From Thermoplasmata archaeon (lineage in GTDB: Archaea > Thermoplasmatota > Thermoplasmata > Lutacidiplasmatales > UBA184), in assembly GCA_022749815.1 (NCBI GenBank), contig JAKIWV010000003.1:104938-158047 (forward strand): DNA of 53,110 bases. Direction: 5' to 3'. Both the position numbers and the translations under genes were made by a program. This document shows, piece by piece, positions 23,914 through 33,460 of the stretch (positions are counted from its first letter, which is position 1; each line of letters opens with the position of its first letter). The notes beneath the pieces were generated by a model. The model worked only from the letters and a program-made list of their open reading frames with translations. It did no database searches and was not told where the DNA came from.

Positions 23914-24442
23914 ACTCGGCCTCACGCCGCTCACGGACCCGTCGGAATTCGTCGTCTAAGATGGCGACGCGCTTTTCGAGCTCGGACCGGACGGGGTCGC
24001 CGGGAGAGAGCTGCCGCAAAGCATGCCGGACCCGTCGGAACTCCCGTCGGTTCGATTCGAGCTTTTCCACGAGCGCGAACGGTGCCTCCTCGCCGGGCGA
24101 TGGCTCGGGGGCGGGGCCGTGAGGGGCCTCGCGACGGAATCCCCCCCGGAGCGCAGCGATGGCGAGGGCAATCCCAGCGATCGCCGCCAGGATGATCTCG
24201 AGAAGCGGGTCTGACCATCCGGTCTGGAAGAGGTTGCCCGGGAGGGCGCCGAGACCGAAACCCACGAGGACGGTCAGGGCCACGCTGAGAACCAGGCTGA
24301 GCGTACCAACTTCCACCGTACGAAGGAGGGCCTCCGGCCCCCGCAACCGCCATTCGGGGAATACCGCCTTGGTCACACCCCATCCCGGAAGACCGAATAG
24401 GAGCAAGAGGCCCAGAACGACCTCGGGCGCGGAGGCAGCCAT
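23903..24442 (-). CDS. DUF1616-like membrane protein with coiled-coil tail
   Basis: This 179-residue protein has two or three N-terminal hydrophobic helices: VVLGLLLLFGLPGWGVTKAVFP, SLVLSVALTVLVGFGLGAL and LEIILAAIAGIALAIAAL. The leading part (LPGWG...FP) resembles the DUF1616 membrane domain found in archaea. The C-terminal third is charged and likely coiled coil (LVEKLESNRREFRRVRHAL, ELEKRVAILDDEFRRVRERR). Function unknown. It starts 10 nt after the srp54 stop and overlaps pth2 by 11 nt, so it is co-expressed with a membrane-targeting factor, which may hint at a role at the membrane. Confidence 0.7.
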   Translation of the reverse strand: MAASAPEVVLGLLLLFGLPGWGVTKAVFPEWRLRGPEALLRTVEVGTLSLVLSVALTVLVGFGLGALPGNLFQTGWSDPLLEIILAAIAGIALAIAALRGGFRREAPHGPAPEPSPGEEAPFALVEKLESNRREFRRVRHALRQLSPGDPVRSELEKRVAILDDEFRRVRERREAEYGS

Positions 24443-24452
24443 CGGTCGTTCG

Positions 24453-25793
24453 CTACCCCGCTTTCGGGTCGCCCGCCGCGAGCTGCCGCTCTAGCTGACG
24501 CCTAAGTTTCCGGTTGCTCGCGATCCCGTGGGCGGCTTTCCGGGTGGACTCCCAGAACTTGACGAGCTGTCGCACCTCTTGGGGCGCGCGGCCGCTCCCC
24601 CGCGCGATCCGGCGAATTCGGTCCCCTTTGATGACCAATGGGTGGTCGAGTTCCTCCGGGGTCATCGAGTCCAGAATGGACCGGAATCGTCGCAGCCGGA
24701 CCTGGGAGTCCTCTACCTGCTTCTCGTCGAGCTTCGCACCCCCAAAGCTCGGAAACATCGACAGGATCTTGGAGAAGGGGCCCATCTGGCCGAGCGAGTC
24801 GAGCTGGACCCGCATGTCCCGGAGCGAGAAGTGGCCGGCCATCAAGTTCTCCGTGACCTTCTCCACCTCCTCCTTGTTCGATAGTTCCTCGAAACGTTCG
24901 AGGAGGGTCTGAATGTCGCCCATTCCCAACAGACGAGAGACGAAGCGAGTGGGGTCAAACCGCTCGAGCTCGTCGAGGTGTTCTCCGGTTCCGATGAAGA
25001 GGATCGGCGCGCCGGTGGCGGCGACGGCGGAGAGCGCCCCGCCCCCCTTCGCGGACCCGTCCAGCTTCGTCAGGATCACTCCGGTGAGGCCCACGGCGGT
25101 CTGAAACGCCTGAGCACTCCGACCGGCGGCCTGACCCATGGCGGCATCGAGGACGAGGAAGGTCTCGTCGGGTTGGAGGACCTCCCGAACCCGCTGGAGT
25201 TCCGCGATCAGGTCGGCATCGATGCCCGACCGACCCGCGGTATCCACAAGGACGGCCACATGAGGCGGGGCGCGCTTCAGTGCCTCCTTCGCTATCCGCT
25301 CGGCGAGTTTCTCGGTCCGGTCGGTGTAGAACTCGGCACCGACCTTTTGGGCGAGCTGTTCCAACTGGTCGATCGCCGCGGGCCGGTGGACGTCCGCCCC
25401 GACCAGCAAGGTCCGGACCCCTTTCTTCTGGAAGTACCGGGCCAGCTTGGCGGCGGTCGTGGTCTTGCCCTGCCCGAATAGGCCGGCGAGAAGGATCTTC
25501 CGAGGCTTGACGTCGAACGGGCGGTCTTTGCCCAGGATTCCCCGGATCTCCTCGTAGATGATCCGCACGAGGAAGTCTCGGACGCTGGCCCCGGCGGGGG
25601 GCTTCTCCTCGCGCGCCCGTCGTTTGACCCGTTGGGTCAGGTCGAGGGCGAGCTGGACGTTGACGTCCGCCTGCAGGAGTGCCCGCTGGATGTCGCGGAC
25701 CACCTCCGCGATCAACGCCTCGTCGACGGTGTTGCTGCGAGCGATCCGCTGGAGCACCCCGCGGAGCGATTTTCCGAGAGATTCGAGCACCAT
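24453..25793 (-). CDS. srp54: Signal recognition particle GTPase SRP54
   Basis: SRP54 binds signal sequences emerging from the ribosome together with 7S RNA and hands them to the receptor FtsY. N domain residues about 1-90. G domain: P-loop [13 protein letters not shown] (about 105-117), DTAGRSGID, and [12 protein letters not shown] domain from about 300, with the RNA-binding GSGRAPQEV near the end. It is 446 residues, as usual for archaea. The start ATG 25793 has GGAG about 9 nt upstream. The gene leads an apparent operon with the DUF1616-like gene and pth2. Confidence 0.96.
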   Translation of the reverse strand: MVLESLGKSLRGVLQRIARSNTVDEALIAEVVRDIQRALLQADVNVQLALDLTQRVKRRAREEKPPAGASVRDFLVRIIYEEIRGILGKDRPFDVKPRKILLAGLFGQGKTTTAAKLARYFQKKGVRTLLVGADVHRPAAIDQLEQLAQKVGAEFYTDRTEKLAERIAKEALKRAPPHVAVLVDTAGRSGIDADLIAELQRVREVLQPDETFLVLDAAMGQAAGRSAQAFQTAVGLTGVILTKLDGSAKGGGALSAVAATGAPILFIGTGEHLDELERFDPTRFVSRLLGMGDIQTLLERFEELSNKEEVEKVTENLMAGHFSLRDMRVQLDSLGQMGPFSKILSMFPSFGGAKLDEKQVEDSQVRLRRFRSILDSMTPEELDHPLVIKGDRIRRIARGSGRAPQEVRQLVKFWESTRKAAHGIASNRKLRRQLERQLAAGDPKAG

Positions 25794-25975
25794 CGACGTC
25801 TGCTCCGCTCACGGGAGCGGCGCGCGACCGGCGGAAGGATGAGCAAGGGTCATTACTCTTCGCTCGCCGAGCGCCAAGTCGGAAACCTACGCCACCAGCG
25901 TGGGGGTCTGAGCTGTCGCGCCCGCGGTCGCGCAAGCCTCTTATTCTATCCGGGAGAAACCGGAGCGAGAATCCG
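25794..25975. other. Divergent intergenic region srp54 / gltD-like
   Basis: This 182-bp spacer holds the promoters of both genes. TTATTCTAT at 25941-25949 is a plausible box A for the plus-strand flavoprotein, about 31 bp upstream of its ATG. On the minus strand an AT-rich AGTAATGA near 25853-25860 could serve srp54. Neither is strong, and no small gene is evident. Confidence 0.4.
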
Positions 25976-27439
25976 ATGGCGACCGCAGCGGCCCCTCCGG
26001 CCTCACCGGCACGTCCCCCGCCTCGGCTCAATCCGATCCGCGTCACAGTTCCGGAGGAACCTGTTGACACTCGGACGCAGGACTTCCGCGAGATCGTCCA
26101 CTCCTACTCCCGTCAAGACGCGGTACTCGAGGCGAAGCGCTGCATCCAGTGCCGGCGACCCTGGTGCGTGGAAGCCTGCCCGATCACGCAGGACTGTCGA
26201 GAATACATCAAACTGGTCGCCGAGGAGAAGTTCGACGAGGCCGCCCGGGTCACCGTCCAGGACAACCCCCTTGCGACCTCGCTCTGCAAAGTCTGCTACC
26301 GGTACTGCGAGGAGTCCTGCGTCATCACGAAGAAGGGAGTCCCCATCGCCATCCGACAGCTCAAGCGGGCTGCCCTCGAGATGGGAAACGCCGACATCGC
26401 CTACGTTCCGTCCAAGCCGAAGGGCCAGCGCGTCGCCGTCGTCGGCGGAGGTCCGGCCGGCATCATGGCCGCCTGGGAGCTCGGAATCCGCGGGTACTCG
26501 GTCACCATCCTCGAACAGGCGGACCTGGGGGGGGGTCTGATGCGCACCATCCCGGCCTATCGGATGACCGATGAGGAGATCCAGACCGACCTTCGGCGGT
26601 TCCGCAACCTCGACGTGGTCTGGAAGACCGACTCTCGCGTCGGGAACCACCTCTCCCCGGAAGCTCTACTTCAGGAAGGGTACCAAGCCGTGTTCATCTC
26701 GATCGGGACCTCGACCCACCGAGTGATGGGCATCCCGGGAGAGGACCTGCCGGGAGTCTATCCGGCGCTCGCACTCCTCAAGGCGATCCACCGGGGCGAG
26801 TATCCGAAGTTCGGGACGAACGTCATCGTCGTCGGGGGCGGCGACGTCGCGATGGACTCGGTCCGCAGCGCAGTCCGGCTCGCCCAAGGCGGGCACGTTC
26901 GGCTCGTCTACCGGCGCAGCCGCGACGAGATGCCCGCGGACCGAGACGAGATCCACGGGGCCGAAGAGGAGCACGTCGAATTCGTGTTCCAGAGGGCACC
27001 GGTCCGCGTCGTCGGGAAAGATCACGTGGAGGGTCTCATTGTCCAGTCCATCGAGCTGGGACCGCCCGACGCGATGGGGCGGCGAAGTCCGGTCCCAGTC
27101 CCGGGTTCGGAAGAGACCCTTCCCTGCGACACGCTGATCGTTGCCGTCGGTCAACGCGCCGACCTGGAGGGGTTCGGGACCGAATTCGATTTCAAGCTGG
27201 CCACCGGCGGATGGCCCGAGGGGAAGGGGCCGGGATATTCGACGGCCGTTCCCGGTGTTTTCGCGGCCGGCGGCAAGTCGGTGGTCTACGCTATGGGGAC
27301 CGCGAGCGAAGCGGCCAAGGCCGTCGATGCGTATCTGTGTGGCCTTCGCGGCGAAGCGCCGGGCCCACGGCCGGACCCGTTCGGGGCGCCGGGACCATAC
27401 CAGCTGCCGCCGGGATACACGACGCCCATCCGTGACTGA
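25976..27439 (+). CDS. GltD-like NAD(P)H-dependent Fe-S flavoprotein
   Basis: This matches the glutamate synthase small-subunit family, FAD proteins that pass electrons from NAD(P)H to a partner. The N-terminal Fer4_20 domain has two cysteine clusters, CIQCRRPWCVEACPI and CKVCYRYCEESC, for two 4Fe-4S centres. The FAD motif is VVGGGPAGIMAAWELG and the NAD(P) motif VVGGGDVAMDSVRSAV. The C-terminal FAD contact is VPGVFAAGGKSVVYAMGTA. Length is 487 residues, normal. No glutamate synthase large subunit is present, so it could serve archaeal GltA encoded elsewhere, a ferredoxin-NADP oxidoreductase (NfnB-like) role or a dihydropyrimidine dehydrogenase-like role. The exact partner is uncertain. Confidence 0.85.
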   Translation: MATAAAPPASPARPPPRLNPIRVTVPEEPVDTRTQDFREIVHSYSRQDAVLEAKRCIQCRRPWCVEACPITQDCREYIKLVAEEKFDEAARVTVQDNPLATSLCKVCYRYCEESCVITKKGVPIAIRQLKRAALEMGNADIAYVPSKPKGQRVAVVGGGPAGIMAAWELGIRGYSVTILEQADLGGGLMRTIPAYRMTDEEIQTDLRRFRNLDVVWKTDSRVGNHLSPEALLQEGYQAVFISIGTSTHRVMGIPGEDLPGVYPALALLKAIHRGEYPKFGTNVIVVGGGDVAMDSVRSAVRLAQGGHVRLVYRRSRDEMPADRDEIHGAEEEHVEFVFQRAPVRVVGKDHVEGLIVQSIELGPPDAMGRRSPVPVPGSEETLPCDTLIVAVGQRADLEGFGTEFDFKLATGGWPEGKGPGYSTAVPGVFAAGGKSVVYAMGTASEAAKAVDAYLCGLRGEAPGPRPDPFGAPGPYQLPPGYTTPIRD

Positions 27440-27539
27440 AGCCCCACGGCGCCCCTGGGGGGCCCCCCTGCGGCCAGCCCCACGGAAGATTGATACCGAG
27501 CGGCCCGCCTCATTCAGCCTGGAACAGGAGCGTAGGAAG

Positions 27540-30161
27540 GTGTCACGGCCCCGCTGGATGGTTCCCGCCTCCCTGATTCTTCTCGCGCTCCTCGCCCTAC
27601 CCGGAATCAGTGTCGGGGTCTCGACGGGAATTGCCCCGTCTGCGATTACACCGTTGGTTGCCCACGGCCAGTCTCCGGCGCTCCCTGCGGCGCTGTCGGC
27701 GCCATGGGCGGTCCGCACCGGGTACGTCTCCGGCGTCCATCCGGATGCCACGTCGACCGGCCCCGCGCAGGGGAACCTGAGTGTTTCCATTACGCTGTGG
27801 CCTCGCGACCTCTCCATGTACCTTCCCCGGGCGGCCGACTCCCCCAAGCTGTCCGCCGCGGAGTTCGCTGCTCGATACAGCCCTACGACCTCGGAGTACC
27901 AATCCGTGATCTCCTACTTTGAGGGTTACGGCCTCTCGATCCAGCACACTTGGCCCGATCGGTTATCCCTGACCGTTTCCGGACCCGCCTCGGTCGTCGG
28001 CGATGCGTTTGGAACAACGCTCGCTCGTGCGACCGTAGCGGGCCTCCCGGTGCTATTTCCCCGGACCGTTCCGGTCGTCCCTGCGGCCCTCGCGACGGAG
28101 ATCTCAGCGGTGAGCGGACTGTCGAGCGGGTTCGCTCACTTTTCGATCCCCCTCGAGCCGGTCGCTTCGTCCCTCCTCGCGAGAGACCATCTCACCTCGG
28201 CGGTGGGAACCACCACGACGCAGGTGACACCCTCGGGAGCGCACGGAGCCTACGGGCTCGACGCGCTCTACAACCTCTCCGGAACCTTCCATGGGGCGAC
28301 GAGCCAGAACATCGCCCTGTTGCTGTGGGGAGACGGGTATGCCCCTTCCGACCTCACGACCTTCTTCCAGAAGTATTACCCGTCGGAGTATCCCGTCGTC
28401 CCGACCATTCATCCCTACCCGATCGATGGCGCCCCGCAGCCGTCCGCGACCGCCGTCAACGACCCGAGCGGAGGGCCACAAGAGCTGACGTTGGACCTCG
28501 AATGGGCTGGATCGATGGCGCCGGGGGCCAGTCTGGACGCCGTCTATGCGCCGGACGGCCCCGCACCGAGCTACTCCCCGAACGACACTCCGATGGAGGA
28601 CGCGCTGGCGTTCGCCATCAATTCGATCCCGGGCGTCAGTGTGATCTCGATGTCGTTCGGGCTGCCGGAGTCCCAGGACATGAGCTTCCAAGCCGCCTAC
28701 TCGACGCTCTTCGCAGCGGCGGCCACACGGGGCATCACGCTGTTCGGAGCCTCGGGGGATGACGGAGGCAGCGCCCTCTCCCGCAACGCATGTACCCCTA
28801 CCCCTGAGGTAGAGTTCCCCGCCTCCTCCCCCAATGTGGTGGCGGTCGGAGGGACGCAGCCCACCCTCAATGTATCCCTCGGGGGTCAGATCACCGGTAT
28901 CGCAACCCAGCCGGCGTGGAATCGATCCGGCGGTGGACTGTCGGTCGATTACAGTGCCGCCAGCTGGCAGCTCGTCGGGTCGGCCAAGACCGTGATCGGT
29001 TCGGGAGGGCGTGGGGTTCCCGACGTCTCGGGACCCGCGGCGGACAACATGATCTACTTCAACGGCCGAGTCGGACAGCTCGCCGGCACCAGCTTCGCCA
29101 CTCCGATGTGGGCCGGTCTCGTTGCCGAGTTCGATGCGGTTCGGGGGTCCTCATTCGGGTTTGTTACTCCGCGGCTCTACGCCGTCGCCGCCTCCGAAGA
29201 GGCGGGGGGGTCGACCCACGCCTTCTCCGATGTGACGGCGGGAACCAGCTGCCTCTACCCTGCCCAAGGAGGCTGGGACGAAGTGACCGGTTGGGGCACG
29301 CCCCGCGCGCTGCTCCTCTACGCGTCGCTGACGTCAACGTTCGTCGACCTTTCCGTGACGCCCTCCCCGGCGAGCATTTTCCCGGGCGGATCAACCACCG
29401 TTACGGTAACGGTGCTCAACGGCACCAACGGGGTGCCGCTCGCGGGCCTTCCGGTCACACTCACCTTTGCGGCCTCCGGGGGCTATACGGGTCCTTGCAG
29501 CGGTTCCTTCGGCAATGCGACGGTGGTCAGCGGCACGAGCGGCACTGCGCAGGTCTCGTTCTCCGTCCCCCTGTGCTTTTTCGGAAGTCAAGCTCAGGTG
29601 TCGGCCCTGCTCCTATCGAACGGCTACTTCGGACAGGCGGCGGCGACCGTTTCGGTCAGTCTGCTGAGCGGGAGCGGCTTCCTCTCGCTGATCAGTGAGT
29701 TTCCTTACAACGTGATTTTCTTCACGCTGGTCGTCGTGCTGGCTGTTCTGGTCGGCCTGCTCCTCAGCCGACGTGGACGGCGGCGACGGCGCTCGCCCTC
29801 GTCCGTTCCGCCCGTCGGCGCCGGCGGGCCCGCGTATTCGTCGCCGGATTGGGCGCCGCTTCCCCCGGGGAATCTCCCCGCGCAGACAACCCCCGCGGTA
29901 TCGGGGCCGGCGGCCCCCCTCTCATTCCCTCGGGTCTCCACCTCTCCGGAGACTTTGTCGGCAACGGCGCCGGCCTGGCTTCCGGCCCCTGCGCCCTCCA
30001 CGGCGCCTCGACCGGGGGTGTCCGCCGGCCCATTGATTCCTGCGGCGCCGCCCGAGTGGACCCCGCCCCCGATGCCGAAGGCGGTCAGTTGCCCGGCCTG
30101 CGGCGGCACCAACCCCGCGTTCAGCCTCTCCTGTCCAAAGTGCGGACTCGCCCGGCCCTAG
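27540..30161 (+). CDS. Membrane-anchored sedolisin (S53) protease with C-terminal zinc ribbon
   Basis: This is a secreted serine-carboxyl protease, active at low pH in characterised members. Order: signal peptide (about 6-24), pro-kumamolisin activation domain (about 60-200), and S53 catalytic domain with Glu315 and Asp319 (ELTLDLEW), oxyanion Asp407 (ASGDDGG) and nucleophile Ser518 (AGTSFATP, where the consensus is SGTSAS). The calcium-site region DVTAGTSC...GWDEVTGWGTP is present. An Ig-like domain follows, then a transmembrane helix (NVIFFTLVVVLAVLVGLLL), an Arg-rich stop-transfer, a Pro-rich linker and a final zinc ribbon CPACGG...CPKCG that must lie in the cytoplasm. Start GTG 27540 has AGGA just upstream; ATG 27558 is the alternative. 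It likely supplies peptides for the Dpp importer. Confidence 0.9.
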   Translation: MSRPRWMVPASLILLALLALPGISVGVSTGIAPSAITPLVAHGQSPALPAALSAPWAVRTGYVSGVHPDATSTGPAQGNLSVSITLWPRDLSMYLPRAADSPKLSAAEFAARYSPTTSEYQSVISYFEGYGLSIQHTWPDRLSLTVSGPASVVGDAFGTTLARATVAGLPVLFPRTVPVVPAALATEISAVSGLSSGFAHFSIPLEPVASSLLARDHLTSAVGTTTTQVTPSGAHGAYGLDALYNLSGTFHGATSQNIALLLWGDGYAPSDLTTFFQKYYPSEYPVVPTIHPYPIDGAPQPSATAVNDPSGGPQELTLDLEWAGSMAPGASLDAVYAPDGPAPSYSPNDTPMEDALAFAINSIPGVSVISMSFGLPESQDMSFQAAYSTLFAAAATRGITLFGASGDDGGSALSRNACTPTPEVEFPASSPNVVAVGGTQPTLNVSLGGQITGIATQPAWNRSGGGLSVDYSAASWQLVGSAKTVIGSGGRGVPDVSGPAADNMIYFNGRVGQLAGTSFATPMWAGLVAEFDAVRGSSFGFVTPRLYAVAASEEAGGSTHAFSDVTAGTSCLYPAQGGWDEVTGWGTPRALLLYASLTSTFVDLSVTPSPASIFPGGSTTVTVTVLNGTNGVPLAGLPVTLTFAASGGYTGPCSGSFGNATVVSGTSGTAQVSFSVPLCFFGSQAQVSALLLSNGYFGQAAATVSVSLLSGSGFLSLISEFPYNVIFFTLVVVLAVLVGLLLSRRGRRRRRSPSSVPPVGAGGPAYSSPDWAPLPPGNLPAQTTPAVSGPAAPLSFPRVSTSPETLSATAPAWLPAPAPSTAPRPGVSAGPLIPAAPPEWTPPPMPKAVSCPACGGTNPAFSLSCPKCGLARP

Positions 30162-30190
30162 CTTCGGCCATTTCCAAACACTTAACACAC

Positions 30191-30207
30191 GGTTCCCATT
30201 GGGAACC
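30191..30207 (+). promoter_or_regulatory. Perfect palindrome at pheS promoter, candidate operator
   Basis: GGTTCCC-ATT-GGGAACC is an exact inverted repeat with 7-bp arms. It lies between a weak box A (ACTTAAC, near 30180-30187) and the GTG at 30211, over the predicted transcription start. A dimeric repressor bound here would block PheS-PheT transcription. In RNA it would form a small hairpin only if the transcript starts upstream of it. Confidence 0.5.
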
Positions 30208-30210
30208 GCC

Positions 30211-31743
30211 GTGCCGGACGAGGAGAACCCCGCCCCGGTCGATTCCGCCGCCGCGCTCACCTTGTCGGCCCCCGAGCGGCAAGTTCTCGAGGCGCTACGG
30301 GCCGCACCGCACGTGCTTCAGGAGGAGCCGGCGCTGGCAGAGCGAACCGGCCTGGCCGCGGACGCGCTCCGAGGCAGTCTGGAACGTCTCCGTTCCAAGC
30401 ACCTGGCACTGGCGACGGACGACTCCTGGAGCGAACGCAAACTGACGCACCGAGGGGAGGAGGCGCGGGCCCGGGGTCTCCCCGAGCGGCGGTTCCTGTT
30501 CGCCCTCCGACGGAGAGGCGGCACGTTGACCCCAGACCAACTGGAAGCGGAGGGGTTCTCCGCGGAGGAACAGGCCGCGGCGATCGGTTACTTGCGTCGC
30601 CACCACTTCCTGGCGGAGGGCATTCCGTTCCGGTGGGCGGACCCCCGGCCGGATGTGGATCAACCATTCCCCGAGGAGGGGGCCCTTCAGTCGGTCGCGA
30701 CGGGGGAGAAGGAGATCGACGAGGCGATCTTCTCGAAGCTGCAGCGGCGCGGACTCGCCACGGTGGAACGGCACGCGATCCGGCGATGGTTGCCTTCCCC
30801 CGAGGGGATCGCCCTGCCACTCCCGGAGCCCGGCCGCGCCCTCGTGGGCGCGCTGACCCCGAGTCTCCTCTCCTCGGGGGAGTGGCCTCACGTCGCCTTC
30901 CGACCGTACGACGTGCGGGCGACGGTGCCGTATCTCCAGGCGGCCCGCCCCCATCCGTACCTCGCGTGGATCGAGGAGGTCGAAGAGATCCTCATCGGGC
31001 TCGGGTTCGAGGAAGCGGAAGGGCCCCTGCTCGAGACGGAGTTCTGGAACGCGGACCTGCTCAACATGCCCCAGGAGCACCCGGCGCGGTCGGTCCACGA
31101 CATGTTCTTCGTCAACGTTGCGCCCGGCGCTCCGCTCCCGGCCGACCTCGTCGAACGCGTCGCGGCGGTCCACGAGGGCCGTCCGATGCCCGGCGAGACG
31201 TTGCCGGTCTCCCCCGGGTGGCGAACGCCGTATTCCAAGGATCGTGCGCGTCGGCCGGTCCTCCGGTCCCAGACAACCGCCGTGTCCGGCCGGTTCTTGG
31301 CGGCCCATCCCCCTCCCCCCTTTCGAATGTACTGCATCGGCCGGAACTTCCGGCCGGATGCCCTCGACGCGAAGCACCACATCGAGTTCGAACAGTGCGA
31401 GGGCATCCTCGGCGATAGCGGCGTGACGATCCGGCACCTCGCCGGAATCTTCCAGGCGTTCTCCGAGGCGCTGGGGATCTCGGAGGTCAAGATCCGCCCC
31501 AGTTACTTCCCCTTCACCGAACCGTCCATCGAGGGGTACGTCCGGCATCCGAAGCTCGGGTGGATGGAGGTCTTTCCCGGGGGCATGCTTCGGCCCGAGG
31601 TGCTCCGGCCCCTGGGCATCGAGGTGCCCGTCGCGGCGTGGGGGATCGGGATCACCCGGCTGGCCATGGTCGCGCTCGGTTACAATGACATCCGGGACCT
31701 GTACCTCGACGACCGGGGGCGTCTGACCGGGAGGCCAGACTGA
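30211..31743 (+). CDS. pheS: Phenylalanine-tRNA ligase alpha subunit
   Basis: This is the catalytic subunit of the (alpha-beta)2 synthetase that charges tRNA-Phe. The N-terminal half contains winged-helix tRNA-binding segments (APERQVLEALR, LTHRGEEARARGL). The class II core has HPYLAWIEEVEEILIGLGF, motif 2 FRMYCIGRNFRPDALDAKHHIEFEQCEG and motif 3 AAWGIGITRLAMVALG. It is about 510 residues, the archaeal size. The start at GTG 30211 fits a box A about 27 bp upstream; a TTG at 30199 would lie inside the palindrome. pheT follows after 2 nt. Confidence 0.95.
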   Translation: MPDEENPAPVDSAAALTLSAPERQVLEALRAAPHVLQEEPALAERTGLAADALRGSLERLRSKHLALATDDSWSERKLTHRGEEARARGLPERRFLFALRRRGGTLTPDQLEAEGFSAEEQAAAIGYLRRHHFLAEGIPFRWADPRPDVDQPFPEEGALQSVATGEKEIDEAIFSKLQRRGLATVERHAIRRWLPSPEGIALPLPEPGRALVGALTPSLLSSGEWPHVAFRPYDVRATVPYLQAARPHPYLAWIEEVEEILIGLGFEEAEGPLLETEFWNADLLNMPQEHPARSVHDMFFVNVAPGAPLPADLVERVAAVHEGRPMPGETLPVSPGWRTPYSKDRARRPVLRSQTTAVSGRFLAAHPPPPFRMYCIGRNFRPDALDAKHHIEFEQCEGILGDSGVTIRHLAGIFQAFSEALGISEVKIRPSYFPFTEPSIEGYVRHPKLGWMEVFPGGMLRPEVLRPLGIEVPVAAWGIGITRLAMVALGYNDIRDLYLDDRGRLTGRPD

Positions 31744-31745
31744 CC

Positions 31746-33437
31746 ATGCCGCAGAGCGTCCTATCGGCGAACCGGGTCCTCGAGCTGCTTCCGCAGCCGC
31801 TAAGCCGTACCGAGCTCGAGGAACGGCTCTTCCAATCGAAAGCGGAGTTGTCCGACTGGACCGAGGATGCCCTCACCATCGAAGTCACGCCCGACCGCCT
31901 CGATCTGCTCTCCGAGGGGGGGCTCGCACTGTTTCTGCAAGGGGCGCTCGGCCTTCGAAAGGGACCCGTACCGTTCGCCGAGCCCCCTGCGTCCTTCGAC
32001 CGGCCCATCGCCCTCGTCGATGCCTCGGTCGCGCCGGTCCGCCCGTACCTGGCCGGTACCATCCTCGTCGCCCCGCCTGGGGTCGCCCTCGACGCCGGGC
32101 TCTTCGCCGAGGCGATTCGATTCCAGGAAGCCCTGCACGCGACGATCGGCCTCGACCGACGGGCCGCCAGCCTGGGGTTGTACAGCTGGGAGCGATTGAA
32201 GCCCCCTCTCCGGTATGCCCTCGAGCCCATCGATGGTGTGCGGTTCCACCCGCTCGACGGACCGGCGGAGCTGGAGGGAACGCGGTTCTTCTCCGACCAT
32301 CCGATGGCGCAGAGGTACGGGCGGTGGAGCCGCTCCGACGGGGAATGCCTCACGCTCCGGGACGCGGACGACCAGCTGCTCAGTCTCCCCCCCATCCTCA
32401 ACGGACGAACCGCCGGGGAGGTCCGGCTCGGGGACCGGGTCCTATTGCTCGAGTCCACCGGCACCCGGGCCGTCCGAGTGGAGGAGTCGGTGGGGCTCAT
32501 GATGCTCCCGTTCGTGGCCCGCGGTTGGGCCGTCCAACCCCTCCGGGTCGAGTACCCGGATCGGGCCGAATCGGGCGTCGGTTGGATCTCCGCTCGGCGT
32601 CTGCCGTTCTCCGCCTCTACCCTCCGTGAACTGACCGGGCTCGCCCTCGACGACGCGCAGGTCGAGGAATACCTGGCTCGGGGCCGACTCGGTGCAAAGA
32701 AGGCCCCGGATGGGTGGTGGGTGGAGATACCGCCCTGGCGCCCGGACCTTCAAACCTCGGTGGACCTGACAGAGGAGGTCCTCGTCGCCCGGGGCATCGC
32801 GCCGAACGAGGCACTGATCCCTCCGAGCGCCACACGGGGGCGGCACTCGCGCGAGGGTTTGTTCCGGCGGAACGTCCGGAGGCTCCTGCTCGGCCTCGGG
32901 TACGTCGAGCTCCGTACCCCCGTGCTGGTCCCGAACCGGCTCGTAACGCTGCTCGCCCGCACGTCGGCGATCGCCCTCGTGAATCCCGTTTCAGAGCTCT
33001 TCAGTCGGGTCCGCGACGCCCTGCAAGTGTCGTTGGTCGGTTCCCTCGAGCGCAACGTACGGTACTCGTACCCCCAACAGTATTCCGACGTCGGGCCCGT
33101 CGTTGTCCCCGATGCGACCGAGGCGAGCGGCGCGCGCACCCGCTGGCACGCGGGCGTGGCCCTCGCGGGGGAACGGGCCGGCTTCGCCGACGCGGCTGCG
33201 GCGGTCGATTACCTCCTGGGCGCCTTCGGCGCCCTCGGGGTCCGCGAACCCGTCGAGCTTCCGGGAACGATCCCGGGTCGGGCGGCCCGGTTGCGCATCG
33301 CCGGAGAGAGCATCGCCGAGATCGGCGAGATCTCGCCGGCGGTTCTGTCCGAGCTCAAGATTCCGGTCGCCGTGGCGTGGGCCGAGGTCGACCTGACCGC
33401 CCTCTGGCCGTTCGTCCGGCGCGGCGAAACGACTTAA
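31746..33437 (+). CDS. pheT: Phenylalanine-tRNA ligase beta subunit
   Basis: This is the partner of PheS: the archaeal/eukaryotic short beta form with B1, B3/4 and B5 domains and a catalytic-like core, 563 residues. Recognisable segments are [21 protein letters not shown] in the N-terminal domain, the B5 region [19 protein letters not shown] to [25 protein letters not shown], and the C-terminal [27 protein letters not shown]3/B4 carries editing of mischarged Tyr-tRNA-Phe in the family. Its stop codon lies inside the box A of the following methylmalonyl-CoA mutase gene. Confidence 0.94.
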   Translation: MPQSVLSANRVLELLPQPLSRTELEERLFQSKAELSDWTEDALTIEVTPDRLDLLSEGGLALFLQGALGLRKGPVPFAEPPASFDRPIALVDASVAPVRPYLAGTILVAPPGVALDAGLFAEAIRFQEALHATIGLDRRAASLGLYSWERLKPPLRYALEPIDGVRFHPLDGPAELEGTRFFSDHPMAQRYGRWSRSDGECLTLRDADDQLLSLPPILNGRTAGEVRLGDRVLLLESTGTRAVRVEESVGLMMLPFVARGWAVQPLRVEYPDRAESGVGWISARRLPFSASTLRELTGLALDDAQVEEYLARGRLGAKKAPDGWWVEIPPWRPDLQTSVDLTEEVLVARGIAPNEALIPPSATRGRHSREGLFRRNVRRLLLGLGYVELRTPVLVPNRLVTLLARTSAIALVNPVSELFSRVRDALQVSLVGSLERNVRYSYPQQYSDVGPVVVPDATEASGARTRWHAGVALAGERAGFADAAAAVDYLLGAFGALGVREPVELPGTIPGRAARLRIAGESIAEIGEISPAVLSELKIPVAVAWAEVDLTALWPFVRRGETT

Positions 33438-33439
33438 GG
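33432..33439 (+). promoter_or_regulatory. Box A of methylmalonyl-CoA mutase gene, overlapping pheT stop
   Basis: ACTTAAGG, centred at about 33435, is 25-26 bp upstream of the ATG at 33461, and its TAA is the pheT stop codon. The mutase-epimerase-enolase-S2 group therefore seems to start its own leaderless transcript at 33461 rather than depend only on read-through. Confidence 0.5.
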
Positions 33440-33460
33440 GCGAAGGCCCCCTTTCGCGCG

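Noticed and set aside
26666..27847. Minus-strand frame of about 390 codons under the GltD-like and sedolisin genes
   Set aside because: It spans two genes on the other strand and lacks any family signal.
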